NCBI RefSeq assembly: GCF_000585995.1
Contig: NZ_CP007410.1
Location: 5,297,430-5,361,429, forward strand
Length of the DNA: 64,000 nucleotides
DNA from: Pseudomonas brassicacearum
GTDB taxonomy: Bacteria; Pseudomonadota; Gammaproteobacteria; Pseudomonadales; Pseudomonadaceae
Reading direction: 5' to 3'
Under the pieces are notes generated by a model. It saw only the letters and a list, made by a program, of their open reading frames with translations, was not told where the DNA came from and did no database searches. Positions 11,901 through 21,530 of the stretch are shown one piece after another. Numbering within the stretch: the stretch's first letter is position 1; each line of letters starts with the position of its first letter. Both the position numbers and the translations under genes were made by a program.

Positions 11901-13686
11901 CCCCATGGGCCTTGATGCTGGCGACGACCACCTTGTCCCCCGCGCTCTGCGGCGTGTACCACACGCTGGCCCAACCACCGGAGCCCGTGGTGACGTTGGC
12001 AATCGGGTCAGCGGCGACCGTCCATTGCACCTGCGCATTAACAACGGGGTCACCGTCGCCGCTGACGGTGAAGTGCACCACTTGCACCCGCAACAGCACG
12101 CTTTCGCTTTCGTCTACCACGGGAAACTTGTTGGCCTCGCGTACCTCGCCAACCTTGACCAGATTACGCGCCAGCGACATGGATTTTTTCGGTGAAGGCA
12201 GCAGCAGTTTCGAGCAGACCAACTGCAGGTCGAATTGACCGTCCAGGCAATCTTCGCTCGTCAGGGTCCAGGCCAGTTCGGCACCCGTGACCGGCACCGG
12301 CGTTTCAAGCGCCGGGCTGACCACGACGCCCAGTTGCTCATGGGAATCACCGCTCCAGTGCAACGACAGCGCCGTCCCCTGCAAAGGACTGTCTGCTGGC
12401 AGTTTCAGATCCACCGGGTAATCCGACCCTCGATTGGGATAGCCGATCTTGTCTTCCCAAGGTGCTTGCTCTCCCTCGACGACCGCCTGCACCTCCTTCC
12501 ACGGATCCGTCGCCAGCACCCGGACCGCCAGGGTTTGCGTCACCACGCCCGTGGCGTAGTAAGGACTCTCGACCGACGCTTCGATCTCGAAATCCCCCGC
12601 CTGCGTCGGCAGGCAGTCAAAATAAGCCCAGCCGTCCGTGCCGGTCTCGGCGCTATCTCTTATCTGCCGAATAGTGGAACTCCAGCTCACGGTGCGCCCG
12701 CTCAAGGGCTGGCCGGTGTAATAGGAGGTGACCTGGACCCCAAGGCGCACAGACTGGTTGTATTCGAGTACCGGGTAATACGCCGCCTCGAGCACGTCAT
12801 GAAATGCCAGCCGATGATGACCGAGCGACACCTGCACCGGATAAGGATCGGCGGTGTACTGATTGAGCAGGTTCAGCGAGAACAGATAGGGGTCCTGATC
12901 GCCGATCAACGGGCAATCCAGCGTCCAGGCTGACGCCAAGGGATGATTCACGCCCCAGGCTGGTGTCGCAACAATCGCGCCCAGTGGGTTGTCGTCGCTG
13001 GTCAATGCCGCTTGGGTATCCAGCCAGGCATTGTCCGGATCGGGGACGAACTCAAGCTGATGGGCCAAGTCTCCCGAGGCCCCCAGACAGATGTACAAAG
13101 GTCCTGATGCGCTCAGCGATTGCTCGTCCAGCCTGAGCATCCGCATCACCGCCGGCTCAAGATGCAGCTGGAGGTTGATGCGAGTGACGCAGACGCTTGA
13201 AATGAGATCCCCAGCCGCGTTGGGCGGGCTGAATACACTGACTTCAAGGGTGTCATGCGCCTCGAATGGCAGGTCCAGGTCCTCTTCATATGAGATTGGC
13301 TGGAATACCAACGGTTGCCCCTCCCTGAGCCGTGCCTGATCCTGCACCGCATCGCGAGGTTCGCCGGGCAACAGCGCAATGACCTGTTCATGGGGCTGTC
13401 CGTCCACCTTGACGACCAACCTTCCCGCTTCTGAATGCCGCATTTCACAGAGGAAGCTGAGCGCATAACGAGCATTGGCAGCCGGGGCTTTCGGCGCTGC
13501 CAACAGTTGACTGACCGAGGACCTGTTGCCGGCTTTTAAAAAGCGGATCGGCACGCCTTCATACGATTCATCCGCAGTACCCAACCAGTTCGGATTGATC
13601 GGCCCCTTTTTCCAGTGTGTGAACGCCTGCTTGAACTCGCCGTTGAGCACGAGACTTTCGTTGGCCTGGATAATGGGCTTACTCAT
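8989..13686 (-). CDS. Modular Ig/Big_1-repeat protein of the Tc locus
   Basis: 1565 aa with no signal peptide. After an N-terminal carbohydrate-module-like region (about residues 1-190) the protein alternates two modules. One reads roughly DPWK...YPxxGxxHxLxV...LGVxxxPxLxxP...WxL...GxFxLxL and occurs about seven times. The other is Big_1-like, with the pattern VQVxSxxTGxPVxGVxVxW...TDGWAxxxFxP, and occurs about six times. The ATG at 13686 is chosen because AAGGAG lies nine bases upstream; an upstream in-frame GTG lacks this. It overlaps the TcA C-half gene by 8 bases, so it belongs to the TcA operon. The similar Ig modules in the TcA N-half and in the 934-aa protein suggest a common accessory role, perhaps target binding. 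I do not recognise the full protein. Confidence 0.75.
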   Translation of the reverse strand: MSKPIIQANESLVLNGEFKQAFTHWKKGPINPNWLGTADESYEGVPIRFLKAGNRSSVSQLLAAPKAPAANARYALSFLCEMRHSEAGRLVVKVDGQPHEQVIALLPGEPRDAVQDQARLREGQPLVFQPISYEEDLDLPFEAHDTLEVSVFSPPNAAGDLISSVCVTRINLQLHLEPAVMRMLRLDEQSLSASGPLYICLGASGDLAHQLEFVPDPDNAWLDTQAALTSDDNPLGAIVATPAWGVNHPLASAWTLDCPLIGDQDPYLFSLNLLNQYTADPYPVQVSLGHHRLAFHDVLEAAYYPVLEYNQSVRLGVQVTSYYTGQPLSGRTVSWSSTIRQIRDSAETGTDGWAYFDCLPTQAGDFEIEASVESPYYATGVVTQTLAVRVLATDPWKEVQAVVEGEQAPWEDKIGYPNRGSDYPVDLKLPADSPLQGTALSLHWSGDSHEQLGVVVSPALETPVPVTGAELAWTLTSEDCLDGQFDLQLVCSKLLLPSPKKSMSLARNLVKVGEVREANKFPVVDESESVLLRVQVVHFTVSGDGDPVVNAQVQWTVAADPIANVTTGSGGWASVWYTPQSAGDKVVVASIKAHGEAVAVEQPFDVKAIATSPWKDEVTIRLDDVEVQRNGLGVLCRRGQTHKLKVVPKSGSAWIGQNISLHWRGADPDIGLVPADLGTPKPLVAAGTEWNLASQVGTSISSLFELELRLESVSVVRELTGRLVAEDLAEEISLRLDQIIASLDAQTLYPCLGALHRFSVLPNALSPLVGLESTLAWAGTSAEDLGATVRPALNLAQPVHDGGAIWVLDFTASEQPGQFSLAWAIPSLDFVATAKPMTLAHNKVRIHDWRDSPVDPVVGQEPAWLWVQVLSHFTGRVVAGVPVTWAADGSSNEPTNADGWSGFAVVPASAAEQAVKASVSSPYDGYEEERLFALTALAEDPWAGLMVQFDGAPAEPWGEKTYFPRRKGEHVFELTAAENSPLFERDLTLGMTGTGPTALGIRFLPEALGMPRRFSREGLQYMFKADDLKDGSFALRLASQRLASLSPANAMSLGEGEQVLKIRFDSSVSQTLDWEQELVEQVTVVSSISGRPIAGVTVMWRSDDLGGVTSVTDYYGVARVRFVPTTPGAAQLTATVGEGEQLQTVALTYFLNEPRKIQSLGSDKPNGHLGELVSAVVTVVSAMTGEPLQDVEVMWEYPNITIASTRTETDGRAHVQFRLPGVRKGLLQAVVPGGYAGWEVALMVFELVPNEMTWLQEFKPYVNGEPVKWPDVELNLVTGEVCTLTLDYEYSWLIGDPDAQILLEYKPGEEAQGLVFDPPLGQLVVMAQGTTSLSWSITADETAQSGTFVLQFGIPLIAEFPKSPPLPGNVVVHELDVKLDEVSVAFGGDAYPCHGARHTLTVRSKVAGQAASEQVRLIWDGESAESLGVIVTPPLDSPQFLTPEGVTWQLNCSGTTRNGEFSLRMQKVDSGDTTEPLALTLAHNFVRVERWETLAPKTESPPPDRVKYIRALSRFTNRAAPNVAILVDGQPSELRTDARGQAEKWEFGDEHFYLTIYNQYDGSTV

Positions 13687-16600
13687 GACGGCCTGCTCCT
13701 TCGACGGGTGTGCACTCTGCAGCACCGGGGTCAAGCTCGGTCACCCGATCTTCGACGGCCCTTGCAAACGGCGACTCACCGGCCTTGGCGGTGTAACGGA
13801 GCCGCACGATGATGTCCGTCAACGAGCGCAGCATGTCGCACTGCGGCTTTTTGCCCGGTCGCGGGAAAGTCAGCATCCAGCGCGAGACCACGCCGGTGTT
13901 TTCAAAGGGGTTGAGCAGGCTTTCTTCGGGCTTCAGGGCCGTCATGCCTGAATCGCCAATCCCCAGCGACAAGGCGATCTGCTGGCCGCTGCGCAGGTTG
14001 ATCTGCACCTCGGTGGGCGCCACCGCCTCCTCGGGACGGTGCAGGTAATCCACCGAGCGGACAGACGCCTTGGTGGCCGTCATGCTGCTGATCTGACGTA
14101 ACGTCGCCCGTACATTGTCGTAAGGTCCGGTCAGTACAGGCAGGTCGACTTCGACCGAATCGATTTGCCGGCAGTAATGCCCCGGATAATCGCGATCGAA
14201 CAACAGTTGCGTGAGCTTGAACTCCAGGGTGCCTTTGGTACGCAGCGCTTGCAGCGCTACCTCCCAACTTTCGATGCCCGTCTGCGGATCGTTTTCATCG
14301 TCGAACAACTGGCGCAAGGAAATGGTCTTGACCAGCTCCAGCCGCCGCTCAAAGCGTTGCAGATATTCACGCTCCATGCGCATCAGATGCGCACGCAGGT
14401 GCTCGCCCGCCGTCAGCCCGTGACGGTTGTCCAGCCAGACCTGGGGCAAGGGAATCTGCGTGTCGTAGTCGCCGGTTTCGGCACTCAGCGAGGCCTGGGC
14501 GCTGAGGCACAGACTCACCACGGCATCGTAGGCCTGATAGTGCAAGGCCTTGAACTGGCCCAGCAACCAACCGTACAGCTCGGCATTGGTCGCCCGCTTC
14601 TTGAGGAAGTTGTAGACCGTCAGGGCTTGGCTGTTGGCGATGAGCGTCTGGTCCAGGCTGGTTTGGGCGGCCGTCACGGCATGGCTCTGCGCAGCGACTT
14701 GTTTCTCGATTGCCTGGACCTCCGCCTTCGCCTGATCGCATTGCAACTGCCATTCTTCCCGTCGACGACGGTAGCTCTCGGTAGTGGCCTGTTTTTCGGC
14801 GTCGATCTGCAGCACCGCCGCGGCGATATCCAGGGCGAAAGACGCCACGTCGTAGACTTTATCGAGGCGAAACCCACCGTTGGCCACACCAAAAATATTG
14901 GCAAGCGCAGCAATTGCGGCCCCCCCGGGCCTGATGCTTGCCGAGGTCGTGGAGAGGATTTTTGAGCGGTACAGGTTGTCCATGACCTTGTATTCAACCG
15001 CCGACACATTTTCCTCATACAGTCGCTTGTAAGCGTCTTCCCGCTCCTGCGCCACGGCCTGGCTCTGCTCCAGCGCGGCCTTGGTCTCTTGCAGCTGCAG
15101 GAGACTCTGCTCCTGCATGGTCTGGGCATAAGCCCCGAGCTCCAACAGGTAGTTCTGCTGCATGTCTTCCTGTTCGATCTGGTCCCGCCGCTCAAGCAAA
15201 CGCAGCACCTGCTCACCATGTTCCTGCAGGGTCTGCACGGCCCGCAGCGCCACTTCGAAAGTCGTGCGCCAACGGAACGCACCGACCACCAGCCGTCCGC
15301 CCATGGGTCGTGGAGCGCCGGCACCTCCAGCTGCCAGATCACGCAACAATTGGTTGGGATCCGTGGGCGGACTGAACAGCGGAATGTCCAATGGCTTGCC
15401 GTCCAGGGTGAGGTTGCTGCGCAAGTTATGCAGGCGCTGGCCGGGCAGGTCATACAGCGCCAGCACCTGTTCATTGATCGGTGGTTTAAAGGGATCGTTC
15501 GCCAACAGCCCAAGCTGCGGAGGCGCCTCGGCGGCAGCAGGGAAATCAGACAAGCTGAACGGCAGGTTTCGCTCGAACTGCTCGAGCGCCGGTCGCGAGG
15601 TACTTTTGTGCATGAGACTGTTTACCGTGTCCGCTTCCCAACGGTTTACCGTCTGCACCGAGGGCGCCTTGCCCATCAGAAACTCGGCCTGGACGTAACA
15701 CAGCTTGGCCGCCACCAGGCTGTCCCGGGTGAGTTGCCGGTAATACCAGTCCCCCCAGGCAATCAGATTTTTAACGTAATCGCAGAACACCAGAATCTGA
15801 AAATGCTTCGGCGCCGAATAAGCGATGGCATCGGGGTCGGTAGGCGCCATGGTTTCACAGCCCAGGTTGCCGGGGCCCGCCAAGGGTCGGCAGCGCCAGT
15901 ACAGGGGTCTCGGATTCGGCGGTAAGGGTTGCGTGGCGTCGGCCGGCGCCTGCGGGTCGAACAGGTAGTGCAGCCAGTTCTGCGACTCCAGGAAACGGTC
16001 CTCGGCACGCAGACGCGCCGCGACCAGATGCGGGAGATGAAAAAACAGCTCCCAGAAAAACAAACCGTTGGCACCGTCGAATGCGCCATTCGGCTCGTTG
16101 ATCGGCCCGGTACCGGGAGGCGGTTCCGGCAGGAACTGGGTATCCCAGTCGAGTACCGCATCGACGGAAACATTGGAACGTTGCACCAGCTCCGGGCCGA
16201 AGAGCGAGTTCAGGCGGGTGTATTTAAGCGTCAGTTCCGGCTGGTTGAGCGACAGGAACTGCGCCGCATCGAGGCCGTTCTTGAGCAGAGATACCGGAGC
16301 AAAAGCCGTGACGTTGCTAATACCCAATACGAATTTTTTACGTCCATAACCGGCCTTTTTCGTCCCGAAAGAAAAGGTCGCGTCACCCCACGACCCCTTC
16401 GACCGCCTGAAGACCAGCCAGTCGGTACTCCAGCCACCGGCTACTGGATGCTCGTCTTCATAGCGTTGATCTCCTGTTTCTGCGTGTTCCAACGTTAAAT
16501 CAAATGTTTCATCTTGGCCTTCGGTTTCCCCCGAAGGTCTCAAGAAGCCCTGCACAAACAGAACATCATCGTTGTCGACGCGAAACGCCACCGCCTGCAG

Positions 16601-17791
16601 ATCCAGAAAAGGCGTCAACCTGCCCGCCGTTTCCACGGAAGGACTGACCCTCGGTTGATTCATCAGCGGATGCTGAACCGTGTTGGCATCGACAAAGCGT
16701 ACCTTCGCCGCCTGCTCCAGCCACCCCCCGTCATCCCAGGCCAAGGGGCGGAACAGCACGTCGCGTACCGCAAACACCTTGAGAACACCGTCACCACCAT
16801 CGTCTTCTGCCTTGTCCTTCGTCTTGTCGTTCGTCAACAGGACGCCCAACCGGCCCTTGGGGTGGGAATAATCGGCCCAGATGGTGGCGATCAACCTGGC
16901 TCCTGGCGTTAGGTCCGCCTCGCTCGCGGAACTGTGCAGGCTCAACGGGGATGACCACTGGCCGTTCTGGCTCATGAAAGCCACCTTGATCTCCAACCGG
17001 TGCGGCAAGCTGATGTCGCTACCGTCGCTTTCAACCTTGTCCTGCCATTCGGCCCATACAAGGCACAGCCGCCCACTCCAGAACACCGGCCGGATATCCA
17101 GGATTCTTACGCCCGTGGGCGTATCGACCGGCAGCCATTCGCTCCAGGCCGCTGGGTTGATAGCCACGCAACTGGGCGACAGCTCGACCTCAGCCTTGCG
17201 CCAGAAGTATTGGAAAGGTGGCACACGTTGGCGGCCGACAAAATAATAATCGGCCCGCTCGGGCGTACCGTCCATATAGCTGCTGAGCACGTCCAGGTTG
17301 CAGGTCTGTTCGAACGTCTGCAGGTAGTCCTGCAAGGCCGCCTGCACCGAATCGATGTTCAGGTGCGCCTGGTTGAGGTTATTTTCCAGGGTTTTGAACA
17401 GGCTGGTCTTGCGCTGCCGTACAAAAGGCGTGATGAAGTTTTCCGGGTAAAGCGTGATCAATTGCAGCGCCGCCCAATCCGGATAATTGCTGTAGAGCTC
17501 CCAGGTGGCCAGATCGCGTTTGTCGAATTCGACCGCTTCATAGCCCGGCTCCAGCTTGCGATAGGCGGCATGGATGAACTGCTGGGCGCAGCTCGTCGCT
17601 TCGGCGACCCAGGAACTCTGGACCGGGTAACTGTCCAGCGGATCCATGCGCAGCAGTTCGAACAGGTCCGCCGGGGTTCGCAGGAAGTTGTATTTGGAAT
17701 CCCCGTCCCCTTTTCCAACTTGCCCGAGGCAGTACTCGATCAGGGCATTACGGCGCTTTTCGAACAGTTCGCTCATGCTGTGCAGTGTCAT
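13679..17791 (-). CDS. Tc toxin A subunit, C-terminal half (TcaB/TcdA-like)
   Basis: 1370 aa corresponding to the C-terminal half of a TcA protein. It opens with the ABC-toxin N region (ALIEYCLGQ, LDVLSSYMDG), continues with a neuraminidase-like region (about residues 180-600), then long helices with heptad character around residues 850-930 (RLLERRDQIEQEDMQQNY), a membrane-inserting segment rich in Ala and Gly (GAAIAALANIFG), and the TcB-binding C-terminus (YPGHYCRQIDSVEVDLPVLTGP). TcA forms the pentameric bell that binds target cells and injects the TcC toxin. Its ATG overlaps the stop of the N-half gene (ATGA), so both halves are probably made in equal amounts. Total TcA length is about 2570 aa, normal for the family. 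Confidence 0.93.
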   Translation of the reverse strand: MTLHSMSELFEKRRNALIEYCLGQVGKGDGDSKYNFLRTPADLFELLRMDPLDSYPVQSSWVAEATSCAQQFIHAAYRKLEPGYEAVEFDKRDLATWELYSNYPDWAALQLITLYPENFITPFVRQRKTSLFKTLENNLNQAHLNIDSVQAALQDYLQTFEQTCNLDVLSSYMDGTPERADYYFVGRQRVPPFQYFWRKAEVELSPSCVAINPAAWSEWLPVDTPTGVRILDIRPVFWSGRLCLVWAEWQDKVESDGSDISLPHRLEIKVAFMSQNGQWSSPLSLHSSASEADLTPGARLIATIWADYSHPKGRLGVLLTNDKTKDKAEDDGGDGVLKVFAVRDVLFRPLAWDDGGWLEQAAKVRFVDANTVQHPLMNQPRVSPSVETAGRLTPFLDLQAVAFRVDNDDVLFVQGFLRPSGETEGQDETFDLTLEHAETGDQRYEDEHPVAGGWSTDWLVFRRSKGSWGDATFSFGTKKAGYGRKKFVLGISNVTAFAPVSLLKNGLDAAQFLSLNQPELTLKYTRLNSLFGPELVQRSNVSVDAVLDWDTQFLPEPPPGTGPINEPNGAFDGANGLFFWELFFHLPHLVAARLRAEDRFLESQNWLHYLFDPQAPADATQPLPPNPRPLYWRCRPLAGPGNLGCETMAPTDPDAIAYSAPKHFQILVFCDYVKNLIAWGDWYYRQLTRDSLVAAKLCYVQAEFLMGKAPSVQTVNRWEADTVNSLMHKSTSRPALEQFERNLPFSLSDFPAAAEAPPQLGLLANDPFKPPINEQVLALYDLPGQRLHNLRSNLTLDGKPLDIPLFSPPTDPNQLLRDLAAGGAGAPRPMGGRLVVGAFRWRTTFEVALRAVQTLQEHGEQVLRLLERRDQIEQEDMQQNYLLELGAYAQTMQEQSLLQLQETKAALEQSQAVAQEREDAYKRLYEENVSAVEYKVMDNLYRSKILSTTSASIRPGGAAIAALANIFGVANGGFRLDKVYDVASFALDIAAAVLQIDAEKQATTESYRRRREEWQLQCDQAKAEVQAIEKQVAAQSHAVTAAQTSLDQTLIANSQALTVYNFLKKRATNAELYGWLLGQFKALHYQAYDAVVSLCLSAQASLSAETGDYDTQIPLPQVWLDNRHGLTAGEHLRAHLMRMEREYLQRFERRLELVKTISLRQLFDDENDPQTGIESWEVALQALRTKGTLEFKLTQLLFDRDYPGHYCRQIDSVEVDLPVLTGPYDNVRATLRQISSMTATKASVRSVDYLHRPEEAVAPTEVQINLRSGQQIALSLGIGDSGMTALKPEESLLNPFENTGVVSRWMLTFPRPGKKPQCDMLRSLTDIIVRLRYTAKAGESPFARAVEDRVTELDPGAAECTPVEGAGRHE

Positions 17792-20700
17792 GATGCTGGC
17801 TCCTCATCGGCAAACGTAAAGCGCTCGAAATTACTGATACTGTCACCGGCATCGGTCAGGACACCGATCTCGAACGTACCGCCCGCCGAACTGGAAACGA
17901 ACGTTCGGGCCACACCCTCCTGATCGGTATAGGATTGATTCGGTCGAAACTTCAATGGAGAGGTCTCCCTGTCTGCCGAGGTTCGATCCAACCAGCGCAC
18001 GAGGCTTTGTCTCGCGATGTTTTGATAACGGTCCATCAGCGTGGCGAAGAGCTCGACTTCTTGACCATAGGGCACGGGGCCCAGCGGTACCTTCGACATG
18101 AGCGGCGGCGGAAATTGCAGGGTTGAAGCATCGACGTTGACCCGGATGGTAGGGGCATATTCGCGCTCGAACAGGTCCAGCCAGTATTGCGGGGTGTCCG
18201 TACCTATCACTTTGCCCGGATAGAAATCCACCTGAACCGTGCCATCGACATCCGTTTCCTTGTTTACAATGGTCCCCAGCTCGACGCTCCAATAAACCAT
18301 CACGCCGCTTAACGCTTTTCCGTCGCGGTCCTTGAGTGTGACGGTGAAGGTGATCTTCTCGCCCGGCTTGGCAATCACGTCGGTGTTGTCCACGGTGCAG
18401 GTCATCGTGACGAGTTGTTTGAGATCCCCAGTGAAGGCCATTGACGGCACACCGGACTCCGACAGGCTCAGCAAGGCATGTTCGGCGGCGTCTTTGTAGG
18501 CCGGTTTGTCCACGTCTTCCGGCAAAGTACCCACCAGGAAGATCGTCAAGGCATCCATGCCAGTCTGAGCCGCCAATACCCGGACACGCATCAGCAGATC
18601 CAGTTGGGTCAGGTTTTTCAGGATCATGAGCGCTGGGTCGATGCGGCTGATGCATTCGCGCACCTCTTGCACGCTCCAGTCGAAAAAGCCGGCCAGACGG
18701 ATCGACGCCGCTTGTTGGGCCAGGCGCAATGCATCGCCCGTCAACGGCGAAGGCAGGGCATTGACCTCGCGCAGATAATCGAGCAGCGTCTGCGCGGGTT
18801 GTTCGCTCAACTCAAACGCACGGGTGAGCGTAGTCAGGTAGTAAAGCGTGCGCACCGTGAACTCATGACTGTCGTCCTGGCCCAGCCAGGCTTTGTACCC
18901 GTAGGCCAGGTAGTCGCGCAGCAGTTGCGCGCTGAGCTCAAGCTTGGCCACTACGGCTGCGAGACGACGCACATCGGCCAGCAGCACGAGCCAGGGATCA
19001 AGCGGTTCGTCACGCTCCTTCACAGAATCTTCGAGGTTTGAACGATCACGTTCGAGCACCAGATGCAACAGCCTGTACACCGTCGCATTGGCCCATGCCA
19101 GGACCTCGATCGCCTGATCGGCGCTGACTCCCGTGTAACCTGCCAGCGACTCCTTGGCCACCGCCACCTGAGCGTCCCTGGCCTGGAGCAACACGGTGAG
19201 CATTTTCTCGACAAAGGCCGGACGTTCCTCGTCATATTTGTCCCCGAGGCCATCGATTACCGCTTTATCAAGCTCCTCCCGGGCAAAGGCCAGGTACTCG
19301 GCTTCCGTTCCTGAACGAGTCACCACCAATCCGTCAATATCGACCAGGCTCCACAACAAAGTCAGCCAACTAGCGCCCGTCAACGGCGGCACACCGGCCA
19401 TCAACACAGCCGCATCGGTGAACAGCGCACCGGGCAACAGGTTGAATATCTGATTGAACAACTGGTGTTCGACGTCTGTGGCGGCCAGCACTTGTGGCGC
19501 CGAGATGTGCTGCAGCATCCAAAGCACCGGCAGATCGCGATCGGTGCACCATTGCACACACAATTGCATGGCCTGGATGAGGTTCAGCACGTCCGGGGCC
19601 TCGCCTCGGGTCGCGTCGATCCGAGGAACGCCCGCCAGCGCCTTGATCCAGGTTTCCCCGCCCAGCAGCGTCAGCATCAGCACGCCCTCGACCGGGGTGA
19701 TGCCCAACAATCGCGGCAGCTTCACCAGCCGGTAAAAGCTGGAAAAAATCGCCAGGTTGCGCGGCAGGCTCTCGTCCGTGATGTCGTGCGCTGCGGCGAT
19801 CATCAGGGCCAGATACTGGTAAGTCTGCAGATCGATGCCCAAGGCACTGCACAACTGGGTGACCGTCAGATCGGGCGCTCCGGGTTCCGGCAACAGGGGG
19901 AACGTCCCGTTGTCGAGTTTCAAGGGCTCCCGATAATCACCCTCGTCGTTGAAGACCTGATCGAATTGTGACGGCACCTCGGCGCGACCGTAGACCGACA
20001 ACTGGTCGATAAACACGGCAAAGTCGCTGACCGGGCATCCATAGCGCTCACGCAGCGACTGGAACAGCCCGAGTGCGTGCACGACGTTGTCCGTTATCCA
20101 CCAGGAACCGGCCGGTGCACCGCCGCGCACTTCAGCCCTCATGGCAGCCACCAGCACTGTATCCACTTGCTCGCTCGGCAACGCCAGCCATTGGTCCAGA
20201 CGCACTTTGCGGTTCATCCGGTCGTAACACTGAAGCCCGGCAGCATTATCAGGGTTCGCGGAAAGCCAGTGAAAGCTCGAGGAGCCTCCTTCCTGGCTGA
20301 TGATGCTGACACCCGGATGGCTATTGGCATTGATATAGACCGAACCGGAACGCCCGCTTTCCGGGCCGTCTCCAGGCGTCGCAACCGGGTAGGTCACGTT
20401 GGTGGAGCGCACCGGCGCGAAGCCGCGTACTGACAACAAGGCCTCAAGCCCTGGCGTGTCGAGTTTGGTTCGTTCACCAAAAAACGGTACCTGATGGAGG
20501 TTCTGCCAACTCAGCCCGTCGGCACCGAAGTTTTGCCGGTAAAAGCTGTCCTTATCCTCGAGTTTGATCGGCGGTTCCGTGAGTAACCGACGCTGGTAAG
20601 GCCCCAGCCGCGATGCATGGGCCAGGGCGCGATCGGCGCTGGCGTCCCAGGCCTGGGCTTGCAGGAAATAGGGAAAGGCGAGGTCCACCCGCTGGGCGAA

Positions 20701-21399
20701 ACTGCCCACCGACAGACCATGGCGGTGGGCAACGGTGTCCAGGGTGATCCAATGTTGATAGTAGGGAAGGCCATTGGGATAGCGCGCATCGATCATTGCC
20801 TGTTCGATATCCGCTGGCCCCTCGTGTTCGTTGATGAAGGTTTCCAGCACAGGGACAATGATGTCCACCGACGACACCGCCCGATGCACCGCATTGAAAT
20901 CGATGACCAACGGTTTCAGGTCCTTGCGCCGATCATGCAAGGGTAGCTTGAGCACATCGCTTGAGGCCGGTTCGATACGCTGAGCGATCCACCTCATCAG
21001 CTCGATCAGGTACGCCACCGGCGAGGCAAGCGATTCCAGCGCCTGGGGCGGGCAAGAACGCTCGAACTCGGGGTCGAATAGGCGCTCGAAATTGGGCCCC
21101 TGTACCATCGACAACAACCCCGTACGCTGCCACGCCTGTTTTTTTTCTGAACCGTGCAGGATGTGTTCGATGAATTGGCGCCGTAGGTAAATGGCCATGC
21201 TATTGGCCCGCCGCAGGAACCGACGGGCATCTGCCTGGCTCAAGCCATAATCCTTCATCAGCCCCCGCTCACCCTTTTCCACCAGCGGAAAGATCGAACC
21301 GCCTTGTTCGAGGTACGTCTGAAGCGCCGCGTATTGGTTGAGTTGATTGGCACTGAATACCTGGTTCAGTAGCTGTACGGCAGGGCGGGAATCAGCCAT
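17788..21399 (-). CDS. Tc toxin A subunit, N-terminal half with Ig/Big_1 tail
   Basis: 1203 aa. The N-terminus has the VRP1/SpvA-like signature of TcA proteins (LESLASPVAYLIELMRWIAQ, about residues 135-155) followed by a long alpha-helical shell region. The last 220 residues hold two Ig-like modules, one a clear Big_1 domain (GEKITFTVTLKDRDGKALSG), which are not part of ordinary insecticidal TcA prototypes in this position. The ATG at 21399 is preferred because GAGGA lies seven bases upstream; an in-frame TTG at 21468 has no Shine-Dalgarno. The palindrome at 21501-21518 lies about 110 bp upstream, so this gene likely has its own promoter even though the Ig-repeat gene precedes it on the same strand. 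Confidence 0.92.
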   Translation of the reverse strand: MADSRPAVQLLNQVFSANQLNQYAALQTYLEQGGSIFPLVEKGERGLMKDYGLSQADARRFLRRANSMAIYLRRQFIEHILHGSEKKQAWQRTGLLSMVQGPNFERLFDPEFERSCPPQALESLASPVAYLIELMRWIAQRIEPASSDVLKLPLHDRRKDLKPLVIDFNAVHRAVSSVDIIVPVLETFINEHEGPADIEQAMIDARYPNGLPYYQHWITLDTVAHRHGLSVGSFAQRVDLAFPYFLQAQAWDASADRALAHASRLGPYQRRLLTEPPIKLEDKDSFYRQNFGADGLSWQNLHQVPFFGERTKLDTPGLEALLSVRGFAPVRSTNVTYPVATPGDGPESGRSGSVYINANSHPGVSIISQEGGSSSFHWLSANPDNAAGLQCYDRMNRKVRLDQWLALPSEQVDTVLVAAMRAEVRGGAPAGSWWITDNVVHALGLFQSLRERYGCPVSDFAVFIDQLSVYGRAEVPSQFDQVFNDEGDYREPLKLDNGTFPLLPEPGAPDLTVTQLCSALGIDLQTYQYLALMIAAAHDITDESLPRNLAIFSSFYRLVKLPRLLGITPVEGVLMLTLLGGETWIKALAGVPRIDATRGEAPDVLNLIQAMQLCVQWCTDRDLPVLWMLQHISAPQVLAATDVEHQLFNQIFNLLPGALFTDAAVLMAGVPPLTGASWLTLLWSLVDIDGLVVTRSGTEAEYLAFAREELDKAVIDGLGDKYDEERPAFVEKMLTVLLQARDAQVAVAKESLAGYTGVSADQAIEVLAWANATVYRLLHLVLERDRSNLEDSVKERDEPLDPWLVLLADVRRLAAVVAKLELSAQLLRDYLAYGYKAWLGQDDSHEFTVRTLYYLTTLTRAFELSEQPAQTLLDYLREVNALPSPLTGDALRLAQQAASIRLAGFFDWSVQEVRECISRIDPALMILKNLTQLDLLMRVRVLAAQTGMDALTIFLVGTLPEDVDKPAYKDAAEHALLSLSESGVPSMAFTGDLKQLVTMTCTVDNTDVIAKPGEKITFTVTLKDRDGKALSGVMVYWSVELGTIVNKETDVDGTVQVDFYPGKVIGTDTPQYWLDLFEREYAPTIRVNVDASTLQFPPPLMSKVPLGPVPYGQEVELFATLMDRYQNIARQSLVRWLDRTSADRETSPLKFRPNQSYTDQEGVARTFVSSSAGGTFEIGVLTDAGDSISNFERFTFADEEPAS

Positions 21400-21500
21400 G
21401 GACGAGTCCTCGAATTCGATAACGGCCTTCGATGCCTGAGCAAGCGCCCGGGCCTTGCCATTGGTCAAAGAGATTTGGCGCCAGCAGTCGCAGGCCGTCT

Positions 21501-21518
21501 ACTGTCAGAACTGACAGT
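21501..21518. promoter_or_regulatory. Palindromic operator candidate, TcA gene
   Basis: ACTGTCAG-AA-CTGACAGT, perfect 8-base arms with a 2-base spacer. It lies in the 131-bp gap before the TcA N-half start. The same palindrome type occurs at 24428, 33621 and 45741, each upstream of a Tc-locus gene. Confidence 0.7.
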
Positions 21519-21530
21519 ACTCATGACCAT

